A DNA stretch of 23,565 bases from CAYRGQ01 sp964444885 (lineage in GTDB: Bacteria > Bacteroidota > Bacteroidia > Sphingobacteriales > Sphingobacteriaceae), in assembly GCA_964444885.1 (NCBI GenBank), contig CAYUIZ010000040.1, forward strand, positions 1 through 23,565. Reading direction: 5' to 3'. Positions 1 to 8,278 of this stretch are shown here, one piece after another. The first letter of the stretch is position 1. Every line of letters starts with the position of its first letter. A program made the position numbers and the translations under genes. The notes under the pieces were generated by a model. It did not search any database and had not been told where the DNA came from. It was given only the letters and a program-made list of their open reading frames with translations.

Positions 1-44
1 TGCTGCTTTTTTATTTGATCATTCAGGTACATGGAAAAAGAGCT

Positions 45-1094
45 TTAATAATATTTTGCGATCGTCCCAGGCGCCTTCTTTTGCGAGTAAGGAATCATTC
101 CTTCCGGATCGGCATAGCCCAGCCCGATCAGCATGATGGGCCGCTCGTCCTCAGCCAAGTCGATCGTTCGATCCATTTGCTTTTCGATTTCTTCGATATC
201 GGGCCAGTTGATCGGCACCGAGCTCAAGCCGAGTGTCTCCAACGCCAACATAAAGGACATGGCTGCCAAGCCTCCGTCGATATAGATCACATGCCGGTCG
301 CGCTCGCTCAAATAGGCGCTCAATTTTCCTACGAGCACGACGAAAACAGGTATTTGGCGGTGGAAAGGTCGGATGCCCATGGGAATCGAACCCACCTTGT
401 TTTTCAGCTCCTCGGTATCAAAAACGTGAAATTCAAAGGGTTGCCTGTTGCAGGCGCTGGGCGACAGCGTAGCGATGCGAATCGCTTGGTCGATCAATCC
501 GCGCGCTACCGGCTTGTCGGCGTACCACCTGACGGAACGGCGTTGCATAGCCAGTGTATACAACTCGTCATACGTCACGTCGGCGCGTTTTACCGATTGC
601 CTGCAATACGGCACATGGCCCTGTGCCCCGCCTAGATCGCAAGGAACCGCATCAAAAACAGCCCGTGCTTTAGAGATCGTTTCGTGGGCTTCCACATTGG
701 CAAAAAAATGCTGGAGTACGCCTGCACCCCACTTGATGAGTTCCTCGTCAGGGGCAAGCTGCTGGCGTTGCATGGCGAAATAAACACGTTCGTAATTGCA
801 AACGGTATCCAGGATATAATCCAACGCAAAAACAGGACGCCGGTTTTTCATGATCAGCCCTTTCTCCAGCCGGTGGATTTGACGCCGGAGGTGAAACACG
901 TTAGGCACCTTGCTCTTCAGGGCTTGGAGGTGCAGGAATTTGCCTTGCAGCACTTTTTGGTGTTCCCGCGAAAACTCCTTCGAAAACAAAAAATAATATA
1001 GATCAGCCCAGAAGTACGACTTCCTGCAGAAAGGCAAGAGCCATTCGTTCTTCATTCGCTCCTTAACCAAATATAACCGATATCGCAATCTCAT
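45..1094 (-). CDS. Nitroreductase-family flavoprotein with extended N-terminus
   Basis: The C-terminal half (from about residue 175 of 349) has nitroreductase-family features: an RRSVRWY segment at 185-191 and SPSACNRQPFEF at 211-222, the usual FMN-binding elements, then a late GLGYADPEG segment. About 170 residues precede this domain, including a basic block (HRLEKGLIMKNRRP, about 74-87) that I associate with nitroreductase-like proteins of polysaccharide loci. The family uses FMN and NAD(P)H to reduce varied substrates; the substrate here is unknown. It is the last visible gene of the operon, 26 bp after a glycosyltransferase and downstream of a pyruvyl transferase, so a role in modifying a sugar or lipid intermediate is inferred. 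It starts at ATG 1094 and the TAA at 45-47 closes it. The family is fairly sure, the function is not. Confidence 0.85.
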   Translation of the reverse strand: MRLRYRLYLVKERMKNEWLLPFCRKSYFWADLYYFLFSKEFSREHQKVLQGKFLHLQALKSKVPNVFHLRRQIHRLEKGLIMKNRRPVFALDYILDTVCNYERVYFAMQRQQLAPDEELIKWGAGVLQHFFANVEAHETISKARAVFDAVPCDLGGAQGHVPYCRQSVKRADVTYDELYTLAMQRRSVRWYADKPVARGLIDQAIRIATLSPSACNRQPFEFHVFDTEELKNKVGSIPMGIRPFHRQIPVFVVLVGKLSAYLSERDRHVIYIDGGLAAMSFMLALETLGLSSVPINWPDIEEIEKQMDRTIDLAEDERPIMLIGLGYADPEGMIPYSQKKAPGTIAKYY

Positions 1095-1120
1095 GATGAC
1101 ATACTAATCTTAACTAACGC

Positions 1121-2341
1121 CTAAGGCTGGACTTCCGGTACGGGCAAATGCCTCGTGATCAACTCCAAAACACGCTCCGTAATGGCTTCCCAACTGTGTG
1201 ATCTCGCCAAAGCGATCCGGCCAATCACGTGGCCCGGATCATCCGTTGCCAGCGCCGCTTCTATTTCCCGCACGAAATCCTCGCTCCCCGTTGCCAAGCG
1301 CACCTGCGGGCTAAATACCTGTTCCATCACATTGGTCCGGATAGCCACGGTCGGCTTGCCCATTGCCAAGTATTCGTCGATCTTCAATGGATAGTTATCC
1401 ATCGTGATGTCGTTCACCAATTGCGGGTTTATGCACACGTCGAAATAGCGCAAATAGGCAGGAATCTCCCGCGTATCTTTTTTTCCCAGGAAATGCACAT
1501 TGGGAAGCTGGTGCAATGCGCTGCGGGCAAACTCCCCGTCTTCGCCTCCCACCAGCACGATATTCCATTGAGGTTTTGCTCGCGCCAAGCCAGCCAGCAA
1601 ATCGATATCCAAGCGTAGGGCCAGCAAGGCTCCGACATAGCCAATGATGGGGCGTGCCCGAAGGGGGGCAAGCGCAGCCGGGCATTCATAGTCTTTGGTA
1701 AAATCAAACAGGGCAAGGTCGCAACCGTTGCCGATGTAGTAGCTGTGGGGATTATACGTTTTGGCCCGATCGGTAAAGCCCGGCGAATTGCACAGCACCA
1801 AATCCGATTTGGCCATTAGTTGGGGCTCCAGTTTCGACCCATGCCTTTTCCAATACCCCATTCCCACGATATAATCCCGGTCTAAATAGACATGGACCAA
1901 CGGCTTCAGCAACTCTTCGAAATAAAAACTTCGGTAGATATCCTTGTCGTTGACCAGAATGAACTGGTTAAAACCGATGCGTTCAAGCGTTGCAGCATAT
2001 TCGGCGGCCAAGCGGGCATTATTGCGCCGGTTGAAATAAGAAAAAACACCGGTATGCGGTATCCAGTTAATGGAGTCGATGACGGTGCGCGGGTTCAATA
2101 CCCACAGGTTATTTGAGACTCGGATGAGGTTCTTGGCCGAGCGACTGCGGACCAGTTGAATGTGCTCGCGCGTATAGCGGTCGGGGTTCCCCAAATAATA
2201 GGTCCGCGTATCAATGGGCGCATTGATATACAAAACTCGGTGTCGTTTTGCCAGCTCTTTGGCGATATTGGTAGCCGTCGAATCCCGATCGGTCAATATC
2301 CGCTGCAAGCTTACAAAAACAAAGTTCAAACTCTCACTCAT
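1121..2341 (-). CDS. Glycosyltransferase, TuaH-like (GT4-type)
   Basis: This is a 406-residue cytoplasmic glycosyltransferase with a GT-B fold pattern. The N-terminus reads NFVFVSLQR and leads to HRVLYINAP. The middle has NPHSYYIGNGCD and a C-domain start IGYVGALLALRLD. The donor-side segment is NYPLKIDEYLAMGKPTVA, typical of the group containing teichuronic-acid protein TuaH. Reading could extend to 2431, but ATG 2341 overlaps the upstream gene's stop by 8 bp and begins at the conserved strand, so I chose it. It is a paralogue of the gene at 6944-8137, sharing the INAP/VNAP, ESINW/DSINW, NPHSYY and DEYL.MGKP blocks. It most likely adds one sugar of the repeat unit on the undecaprenyl carrier. 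Donor and acceptor cannot be read from the sequence. Confidence 0.85.
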   Translation of the reverse strand: MSESLNFVFVSLQRILTDRDSTATNIAKELAKRHRVLYINAPIDTRTYYLGNPDRYTREHIQLVRSRSAKNLIRVSNNLWVLNPRTVIDSINWIPHTGVFSYFNRRNNARLAAEYAATLERIGFNQFILVNDKDIYRSFYFEELLKPLVHVYLDRDYIVGMGYWKRHGSKLEPQLMAKSDLVLCNSPGFTDRAKTYNPHSYYIGNGCDLALFDFTKDYECPAALAPLRARPIIGYVGALLALRLDIDLLAGLARAKPQWNIVLVGGEDGEFARSALHQLPNVHFLGKKDTREIPAYLRYFDVCINPQLVNDITMDNYPLKIDEYLAMGKPTVAIRTNVMEQVFSPQVRLATGSEDFVREIEAALATDDPGHVIGRIALARSHSWEAITERVLELITRHLPVPEVQP

Positions 2342-3653
2342 GATTATCGTTCCATTGGTGCGGCACATTGATAGTTTTATTGATTTTGTGTTCAGGGTTA
2401 ACGGCACTAAAAATCCTTCCAAACAGCTCATCTACTTGCGATTGAAGGCGCGGAACTACTGTATCGATCTTTTCAGCGATCGCGTGACGCGTTTGTATTA
2501 ACTGCTTCAGCTTTTCGATTACGTCCTTGTGGTCGTCAATCGCGTCTGCTTCGATTACAAATTTTTCGAGCCCGAATAAGGCAAACAATTCACGGTACTT
2601 GTGCGACCAGCTAATGGCGAGAACTGGCTTTCGTTGGGTCAGACCAAAAATAAGGGCATGAAACCTAGAACTAATCAGGACGTCTATTTCACCAACGTAC
2701 GATTTGATTTCTTCCGCCGACGCATAACGATTTACAATTGCACATCGGTTCGGACGGCCGATGTTTTGGTATAATATCTCACATAGCTTCCGGTCATCAG
2801 GATGGTTTGTCGTGTCCGGAAATGTTTCATTCGGAATCAGCACCAAGTTTGCATTCATTTTGTCTAAGCAAAACGAACAGATCGCTAGCAATAAGGACAT
2901 ATACTCATTTTCCCCTCCTACTTTAGCAGTTTTTTCATATACCCTCAAATTAGGAGATATCCCGACTAACAGTTTTTCTTCACCTTTGTAACCTGATAAA
3001 TCTGCTCTAACAGGCAACTCATTTGGCGTAAAAGAAAAAACAATGTCTGGAAACAACGAGATAGCGGATTCCTGCATCCCTAGCGCTTTCGACAAATATC
3101 TCCTCGATTTTTCGTCTCTCGCAAAATACCCGTCCGCTTTGGTCAACATATTTTTTACAGCTACAGCCACTTCGGGAATATCAAAACTTCCCCACGCTTG
3201 TGGCAAGAAGTAAAATCTAACTCCCTTCTTTTTACACATGTCAACCAGCTTAGCTGTTTCATCAATCATCGGCTTTCCCCACGAATCTGCATAAGCAAAC
3301 CCACTTACATCAATGACCATATCCAGATCATTCATAATTGTTTGGATTACGTCAAAAGGAAACGAAAAATACCATTTCTTACTCTCCCCATGCAAAATCT
3401 TGTACACCTTACCGCTAGCGCGATATTTAAATCGCTTCCAGTAGCGCACCCATGCGGGCTGACGCGGCTTATAAATTGGTGTGAAACCATTTTCAACCGC
3501 CAGGTGTCTCTCGTAAGGCCTACAAAGCATGTAGCATATACCATCTACTCTATGTAAAGAAAGTTGTTGTTTTACAGTTTTCATCATGGCTTCTGCCCCC
3601 TTGTTGGAAAAGTTTGCGCCGATGATTAAAATATTTTTCGGTGACTGGATCAT
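2334..3653 (-). CDS. Polysaccharide pyruvyl transferase family protein
   Basis: This 439-residue protein opens with NILIIGANFSNKGAEAM (residues 7-23), the N-terminal glycine-rich strand-turn of the family. It carries SSRFHALIFGL (328-338) near the C-terminus, the conserved Arg-His donor-site block, followed by RKPVLAISWSHKY. Characterised members transfer pyruvate from phosphoenolpyruvate to form ketals on glycan sugars, making them acidic; some relatives act otherwise. It follows the flippase gene by 16 bp and overlaps the next glycosyltransferase by 8 bp, so translational coupling is likely. Its coding sequence is visibly more A+T-rich than the genes at 5194-8137. The family is confident. 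Pyruvylation of this particular glycan is inferred. Confidence 0.88.
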   Translation of the reverse strand: MIQSPKNILIIGANFSNKGAEAMMKTVKQQLSLHRVDGICYMLCRPYERHLAVENGFTPIYKPRQPAWVRYWKRFKYRASGKVYKILHGESKKWYFSFPFDVIQTIMNDLDMVIDVSGFAYADSWGKPMIDETAKLVDMCKKKGVRFYFLPQAWGSFDIPEVAVAVKNMLTKADGYFARDEKSRRYLSKALGMQESAISLFPDIVFSFTPNELPVRADLSGYKGEEKLLVGISPNLRVYEKTAKVGGENEYMSLLLAICSFCLDKMNANLVLIPNETFPDTTNHPDDRKLCEILYQNIGRPNRCAIVNRYASAEEIKSYVGEIDVLISSRFHALIFGLTQRKPVLAISWSHKYRELFALFGLEKFVIEADAIDDHKDVIEKLKQLIQTRHAIAEKIDTVVPRLQSQVDELFGRIFSAVNPEHKINKTINVPHQWNDNHE

Positions 3654-3669
3654 ACTTAACAGGATTTTT

Positions 3670-5193
3670 TTACATTCTATTTTGAATAAGATTCTTAACC
3701 TCTAGTACTAATTCTAATTTCTTTCTTGTCACCCTTAGACTAAACCAACATAATGCGTATATGATGATCCCTAACGTGACACCCACTAGCAAAACGGACA
3801 AAACGGGCCAAATATCCCTAACAACATTTTTAAAGAAAAAGCATGTAACGCCACTCAATATTGAAAACAAGAGTGGAAAGGAAATCTCTTTTAAAAAAGA
3901 GCGAATAGTCACGGGTGTACCTTTATAACTCCATCGTAATGAAGGAAGAAGCAATAAATAGTTAACGAAAATGTATGACCATGCCACTCCTGCCACTCCC
4001 CATTGAATCCCAAAGAGAAAACCAAGCACCGTAAAAATCGCATTGACGACGCCCCATAAGAAGTACTTTCTGGTTTGGCCCATTGTAATCATAACAACAC
4101 CACGCGTTCCAGCGACTGGCTGTATAAATGCGGCGAGAGCTAATAACTGAAAAATGTGAGCCGCTTCGATCCACTGGTCACCCAATACGACCAAAACCAC
4201 CTCCTTGGCGAAGACGAAAAGAAAAACCACCATTGGCATAGAAAAAAAAGCCAGTATGAACACATAGCGATTGTAAAACTCCTTATAGCGCCTTGGTTGG
4301 CTCTGCAAAGCACTTAACGCTGGCAAAGCCACTGTATTTAATGGTACCCGGAGCTGAGTTATGGGTAACATAAGCAACTGATAAGATTTACTATAAAGGC
4401 CTAGCGCAATAGCGCCGATTTGGCGACCTATTAGAATATTATCTAAGTTCCTAGATAGGTAATTCACTAATTCAAACCCGGTAATTCCTGAACCAAAACG
4501 CATAAAACTCACTACTCGTGAAAAATCGAACGCAAAACTTGGGCGCCAGTCGCAGTATAGCCAAGTCAAGACAGAGCTTACCACAGTATAGGAAATTGGA
4601 ATTGCAACTACCGCCCAATAATCAAAATCTAACATTGCCAGCGCGACACCAATAATGATACTAATACTGGTTGCCAGTATACGGATAGAGGAAACCCTTT
4701 TAAAACGCATTTGCCGTTTTAACAAGGCGTGATGTTGCAATGCCAACGAGCTGACAAAAATACTTACTGCGTACGCCCAAGTGATATGTAAAAGCCTATT
4801 CTCTTTGTAAAACCACACTAAGATGGGTGCCAATACGCATATTACGAACGATATCAACAACCCTATCGTGGTGTTTATCCAAAACAGCGTACTTATCTGC
4901 TTCTGGCTAATCACTTTATTTTGCACAACAGCGGACGAAAAGCCCATATCTTTAAAAATCGTCACAAACCCCGCCACGGCGGTCACCATCGCGACGACCC
5001 CGAAACTCTCCGGCGCTACCAATCGTGCCATGATCGCCGTAGAAAGCATGCTCATGCCAAAGGACAATAGTTGGGCAAAAACGGTATTAGCCCCCCCTTT
5101 TACCGAGCGCGTTTTGAGATCTGCCATCAAATGCGCGGTCTCAAACCATTTTCTGCTAATATTTCTGCCTTGTTCGATCATTTCCGTTTTCAC
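3670..5193 (-). CDS. wzx: Wzx/TuaB-type polysaccharide flippase (MOP superfamily)
   Basis: This is a hydrophobic protein of about 507 residues with roughly 12-14 predicted membrane segments. The amphipathic N-terminus and first helices contain ARLVAPESFGVVAM and FKDMGFSSAVVQ, a pattern of the WzxC/TuaB branch of lipid-linked oligosaccharide flippases. It would turn undecaprenyl-linked repeat units across the inner membrane for polymerisation by the Wzy at 8279-9730. The longest reading begins at a GTG (5193) immediately beside the previous stop; an ATG four codons later (5181) is an equally good start. A run of seven G residues (5091-5097) encodes Gly33-Gly34. The coding sequence is A+T-rich relative to upstream genes, as is common for serotype-specific flippases. 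Confidence 0.92.
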   Translation of the reverse strand: MKTEMIEQGRNISRKWFETAHLMADLKTRSVKGGANTVFAQLLSFGMSMLSTAIMARLVAPESFGVVAMVTAVAGFVTIFKDMGFSSAVVQNKVISQKQISTLFWINTTIGLLISFVICVLAPILVWFYKENRLLHITWAYAVSIFVSSLALQHHALLKRQMRFKRVSSIRILATSISIIIGVALAMLDFDYWAVVAIPISYTVVSSVLTWLYCDWRPSFAFDFSRVVSFMRFGSGITGFELVNYLSRNLDNILIGRQIGAIALGLYSKSYQLLMLPITQLRVPLNTVALPALSALQSQPRRYKEFYNRYVFILAFFSMPMVVFLFVFAKEVVLVVLGDQWIEAAHIFQLLALAAFIQPVAGTRGVVMITMGQTRKYFLWGVVNAIFTVLGFLFGIQWGVAGVAWSYIFVNYLLLLPSLRWSYKGTPVTIRSFLKEISFPLLFSILSGVTCFFFKNVVRDIWPVLSVLLVGVTLGIIIYALCWFSLRVTRKKLELVLEVKNLIQNRM

Positions 5194-5760
5194 TTAGGCC
5201 GTGGCCCATGCACGTTGCCCGTTCGCTAAGGACACGCACCCTTGGTATTTGTCGGGAATGTAATCGTAGGCCAGCCCCTGCTTGGCCCCCACCTCCGAAG
5301 TACAATACCCAACCACTGTCAGGGACCGGAGCAGGGGAAAAAACGCCCGCCCCAATAGTTTGTTCCGCACCTTAGCCAGCAAAGCCGAATTCGTCCAATG
5401 GCCTTTGCCTTCAAAATGCGCCAGTGTTTGGGTTTTCTCGGCAAGCGTGCAAGCCTCAAAACCCCGCCGGAAATGCGCAAGGCAATAATCCTCAACCGCA
5501 TCCAGCCCCCGTGCGAACGTATGCCCCTCTTGCCGGGAGATACCATGCTGGACCATCTCCAATATAAATGCTGCCACATTGGCGTCCTTCGCTCCGGGCG
5601 TATCCGTCCGCGGGATGATCGTTTCCGCCAATTCGGCTATCAATCCCCGGTGTTGGGCCAATGCCGCTAAATTCAGCGGTTTCGCCCAACGCCACCACGT
5701 GGCGGCCAGTCCCGCCACGACCAGGAGGACAAAAGCAACGATAACCTGTCTGCGGCTCAT
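5194..5760 (-). CDS. Gluconate 2-dehydrogenase subunit 3-like protein, orphan
   Basis: This 188-residue protein resembles the small third subunit of membrane gluconate 2-dehydrogenases and related GMC-type sugar dehydrogenases. It has ETIIPRTDTPGA (46-57), a TVVGYCTSEVGA block (148-159), and the terminal YDYIPDKYQGCVSL and GQRAWATA segments. The N-terminus (MSRR followed by a long hydrophobic stretch to about residue 23) looks like a Tat-type signal or anchor. In characterised complexes this subunit accompanies a flavin GMC subunit, and often a cytochrome, to the periplasm. Neither partner is present in this window. It overlaps the preceding GT2 gene by 4 bp (ATGA) and abuts the flippase gene, so it is clearly part of the operon. 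Oxidation of a glycan or a sugar, or a chaperone-like role, is only inferred. Confidence 0.85.
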   Translation of the reverse strand: MSRRQVIVAFVLLVVAGLAATWWRWAKPLNLAALAQHRGLIAELAETIIPRTDTPGAKDANVAAFILEMVQHGISRQEGHTFARGLDAVEDYCLAHFRRGFEACTLAEKTQTLAHFEGKGHWTNSALLAKVRNKLLGRAFFPLLRSLTVVGYCTSEVGAKQGLAYDYIPDKYQGCVSLANGQRAWATA

Positions 5761-6947
5761 GGTTCGTTAATTTTCGCTTTAACGTAATGTTTGGTGGCCA
5801 CCGATATCCGGTTCGCGCGGCGCGCCTTGGCGAGCGACACGAATTGGTGGGCGACAAACAACGGAATCCCCTTGAGGGATTCATAGATCCGCGCGTCAGC
5901 GCCCGAACGATGCAATGCCAGGAAGAACGCGCCAACGAAAGCCAACAGGCCTATTCCCCAAGCAACAGCCAGCCACGCATTGGCAAACAAATTGGCCACG
6001 AGGAAAACCAAGGACAGGCCCAGGAAAATAAACAACGGCGGACGCAACAGCGTAAAGCCAAACAATGCTTGGTTAGCGCTTCCGTTGTGCAATCCCTGGC
6101 CGAATAACCTAAACCCAAATCGAAAATATCGGAACCAGGTATTGATCCACCGCGAGCGTTGCTTGACCAATTGCCCGCTATATGCTGTTTTTTCGTCAAA
6201 TACGATGGCACGCGGATTAAACGCGATTCGCGTATTGCGCTTCACGATTTGGTATTGCAACACCTTGTCGAACCCGGCACCCGTGATGTCCAATGGCTCA
6301 AGGCAAGCTCGGTAAAGCCGCACCGCAAAGGCCATTCCCGAACCCGCTAAGGTCGCAGACGAACCTAACCCGAAAAGGATTTCGCCGTCGTAAAAATGAT
6401 AATACATGTCGCGTGCCGCATCCAAGCGCGCATATAGCGTATCCGTATTCTTTGCTTGGCGCATGCCTTGCACGGCCTGAAACCCTTGCGCAAAAGACTG
6501 GTCAAGCTGTAAAAAATAGTCGGGATCCACCAAGTTATCGCTATCGAGGATTGTCAGGCGGTCATGCGCCCGCTTAAAATGGCGAATCGCGTAGAAATGC
6601 GATCGGGTGTTACTGGCCAAGGTATGCTCAGGCCGGAGGACGATGACCCGTTCGTCAGCAAAACGCAGGTCGGACACGTCGCATTTGTCGGCGACCACGT
6701 AGATGAGAAAGTGGGCCTGCTTGGCCGCCAGAACAGACTCGACCACGGCAGGCAAGGAATGGGTTTGCTCATACGCGGTCACGATAACGGCATAGTCCCC
6801 TTGAGGGCTTGGGTTAGCACTATCCGATGTGTTTTTTCGCTTGAGACGATAAACCCAATAAAACAACAAGGGCGACAACAGGTAGACGCCAACTCCCAGT
6901 TGCAGCGCATACCAAGCCATTTCCAAAATCATCACGAAGCTTGTCAT
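5757..6947 (-). CDS. Membrane-embedded GT2 glycosyltransferase
   Basis: This 396-residue protein has an N-terminal membrane segment (about 13-33), a cytoplasmic GT2 domain and C-terminal membrane segments (about 300-345). The GT2 domain shows VIVTAYEQ (54-61), VVADKCD (84-90), a metal-binding DSD (135-137), GAGFDK (223-228), and QRSRW (263-267), which matches the QxxRW motif of processive-type or cellulose-synthase-like GT2 enzymes. The acidic motif usually read as ED is represented only by Asp227. Such proteins transfer a sugar from a nucleotide donor at the membrane, sometimes extending chains. It overlaps both neighbours by 4 bp (ATGA), indicating translational coupling. The sugar added is unknown. 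Confidence 0.88.
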   Translation of the reverse strand: MTSFVMILEMAWYALQLGVGVYLLSPLLFYWVYRLKRKNTSDSANPSPQGDYAVIVTAYEQTHSLPAVVESVLAAKQAHFLIYVVADKCDVSDLRFADERVIVLRPEHTLASNTRSHFYAIRHFKRAHDRLTILDSDNLVDPDYFLQLDQSFAQGFQAVQGMRQAKNTDTLYARLDAARDMYYHFYDGEILFGLGSSATLAGSGMAFAVRLYRACLEPLDITGAGFDKVLQYQIVKRNTRIAFNPRAIVFDEKTAYSGQLVKQRSRWINTWFRYFRFGFRLFGQGLHNGSANQALFGFTLLRPPLFIFLGLSLVFLVANLFANAWLAVAWGIGLLAFVGAFFLALHRSGADARIYESLKGIPLFVAHQFVSLAKARRANRISVATKHYVKAKINEP

Positions 6948-8137
6948 CGTTGGCCTCCTACATTTTTGATCGCCGCATAGATGGCTTTAACCGAATTTTC
7001 CCATGAGTGGCTGGTTGCCACGGCCATCCGTTGCTTACGCCGTGCCTCGTCGTCCTCGTCAAGCGCTTGCTGGATCAGGCCCACATATTCTTCTTTGGTT
7101 TTAGCCAAATAAACAACGTCCGAAAAAATCTCCATCGCGTGGGTCAACAGGGCGACAACGGGCTTTCCCATAATGAGGTACTCGTCGATCTTGCGGGGAT
7201 AGTTGCCAATCGTCAGCGGTGTCAGAAACTGCGGATTGATGCACACGTCAAATGCCTGGATATAGCGAGGCAGTTCTTTGCCGTCCTTCATGCCGGTAAA
7301 TACGACGTTGGGCAAGGCATGAAGCGAACTTCGCTTAAACCCGTCGTCTTCCGGGCCAACCAACACCAAGGTCCAATCCGGGCGTGACCGCGCAATATGC
7401 GCCATAGCTTCGATGTCCAAGCGGCTGCTGTGCAAGACGCCTACATAGCCCACGATTTTTCCGCCAATCCCCCTGAGCTCCTTCGTACGTGCCGGGCCCG
7501 CCGAGCTAAACAGGCTTTGGTCAAAACCTTGGCCCACGTAATACGAATGCGGGTTATATTGTTTGCAATAGTTGGTCAGGTACATCGAGTTGGCCACGCA
7601 TAGCTGGTTCCGCCGAATCAGTTCCGGCTCAAGCTGGGCAGCCCGCTTGTTCCAATAGGGTGCCGCCAAGATAAAATCCCGCGAGTAATACACGCCCATC
7701 GCGGGGTTCAGGTACTCGCTGAGATAAAAGCACTTTATGATTTCATTGTCGTTAAACAAAATAAAATTATCAAAACCCAATTCCTTGAGGTTGCGCTTAA
7801 TGACCTTGGCGAACCGTTTGTTGTTAAACCGATTGATAGCATTGAACACCGACCACAGATCAATCCAGTTGATGGATTCGACGATGCAGTCTGGATAAAG
7901 CACCCAAATATTGTCATGCATCTGAATCAAGCCCTCTTCCTTGCCACACACCACCCGCCTGCGGAACTGCACGCGCGAATCCTTCCGTTTGTATAAAGAC
8001 GTGTACCGGTCAAGCGGGGCATTCACGTAAAGCACGCGGTTTTGCTTGCTGAACTCACGCGCAATGTCCTTGCAATTGCTGCCCAGCGTGGTGTCCCAAG
8101 GCTGCTGCCCAACGATGACGATGTTTTGGCCGACCAT
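6944..8137 (-). CDS. Glycosyltransferase, TuaH-like (GT4-type)
   Basis: This 397-residue GT-B type enzyme parallels the one at 1121-2341 along its whole length. Shared segments include RVLYVNAPLDRYTS, ESINWIDLW, FDNFILFNDNEI, YNPHSYYVGQGFD, VGYVGVLHSSRLDIE, and NYPRKIDEYLIMGKPVVA. The first residues (NIVIVGQQPWDTTLGSN) form the usual nucleotide-fold entry strand. It begins 4 bp after the stop of a 41-codon membrane protein gene and overlaps the next GT2 by 4 bp. Together with its paralogue it probably adds two related linkages or sugars of the repeat unit. Specificity cannot be read. Confidence 0.87.
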   Translation of the reverse strand: MVGQNIVIVGQQPWDTTLGSNCKDIAREFSKQNRVLYVNAPLDRYTSLYKRKDSRVQFRRRVVCGKEEGLIQMHDNIWVLYPDCIVESINWIDLWSVFNAINRFNNKRFAKVIKRNLKELGFDNFILFNDNEIIKCFYLSEYLNPAMGVYYSRDFILAAPYWNKRAAQLEPELIRRNQLCVANSMYLTNYCKQYNPHSYYVGQGFDQSLFSSAGPARTKELRGIGGKIVGYVGVLHSSRLDIEAMAHIARSRPDWTLVLVGPEDDGFKRSSLHALPNVVFTGMKDGKELPRYIQAFDVCINPQFLTPLTIGNYPRKIDEYLIMGKPVVALLTHAMEIFSDVVYLAKTKEEYVGLIQQALDEDDEARRKQRMAVATSHSWENSVKAIYAAIKNVGGQR

Positions 8138-8141
8138 ATCC

Positions 8142-8267
8142 CTAATTTATTTTTGGCGACCTTTCCCCTTCCGGAGACGGGTCCGCCGGCGGATTGGCTT
8201 TTTTGCCAAATTGCCAGCCGATGAAGAAAGCGATCAATCCAGGAATAACAAACCACTCAAAAGGCAT
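8142..8267 (-). CDS. Small (41-residue) single-pass membrane protein
   Basis: This short reading frame lies between the polymerase and a glycosyltransferase gene. It begins at ATG 8267, 11 bp after the polymerase stop, and ends with TAG at 8142-8144, 4 bp before the next start at 8137. It encodes MPFEWFVIPG, a hydrophobic stretch LIAFFIGWQFGKK (to residue 23), and a Pro/charged tail (residues 25-41, with PPADPSPEGE). This suggests one membrane helix and a cytosolic tail. The tight fit in a gap of 141 bp and the sensible membrane topology argue for a real gene; no homology is recognised. It could be an accessory of the Wzy polymerase or of the glycosyltransferase. The start codon has no clear ribosome-binding site, which is usual in Bacteroidota. 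Confidence 0.6.
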   Translation of the reverse strand: MPFEWFVIPGLIAFFIGWQFGKKANPPADPSPEGERSPKIN

Positions 8268-8278
8268 AATGACATCGT

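Noticed and set aside
15..635. 206-codon plus-strand frame
   Set aside because: It lies wholly opposite the nitroreductase gene, whose protein has clear family motifs. The plus product has no recognisable pattern.
2342..2431. Longer start of the TuaH-like glycosyltransferase
   Set aside because: It would overlap the pyruvyl transferase gene by nearly 100 bp. ATG 2341 gives an 8-bp overlap and matches the family start.
8023..8256. 77-codon minus-strand frame
   Set aside because: It overlaps the better supported 41-codon gene and the glycosyltransferase start in another frame and has no sensible product.
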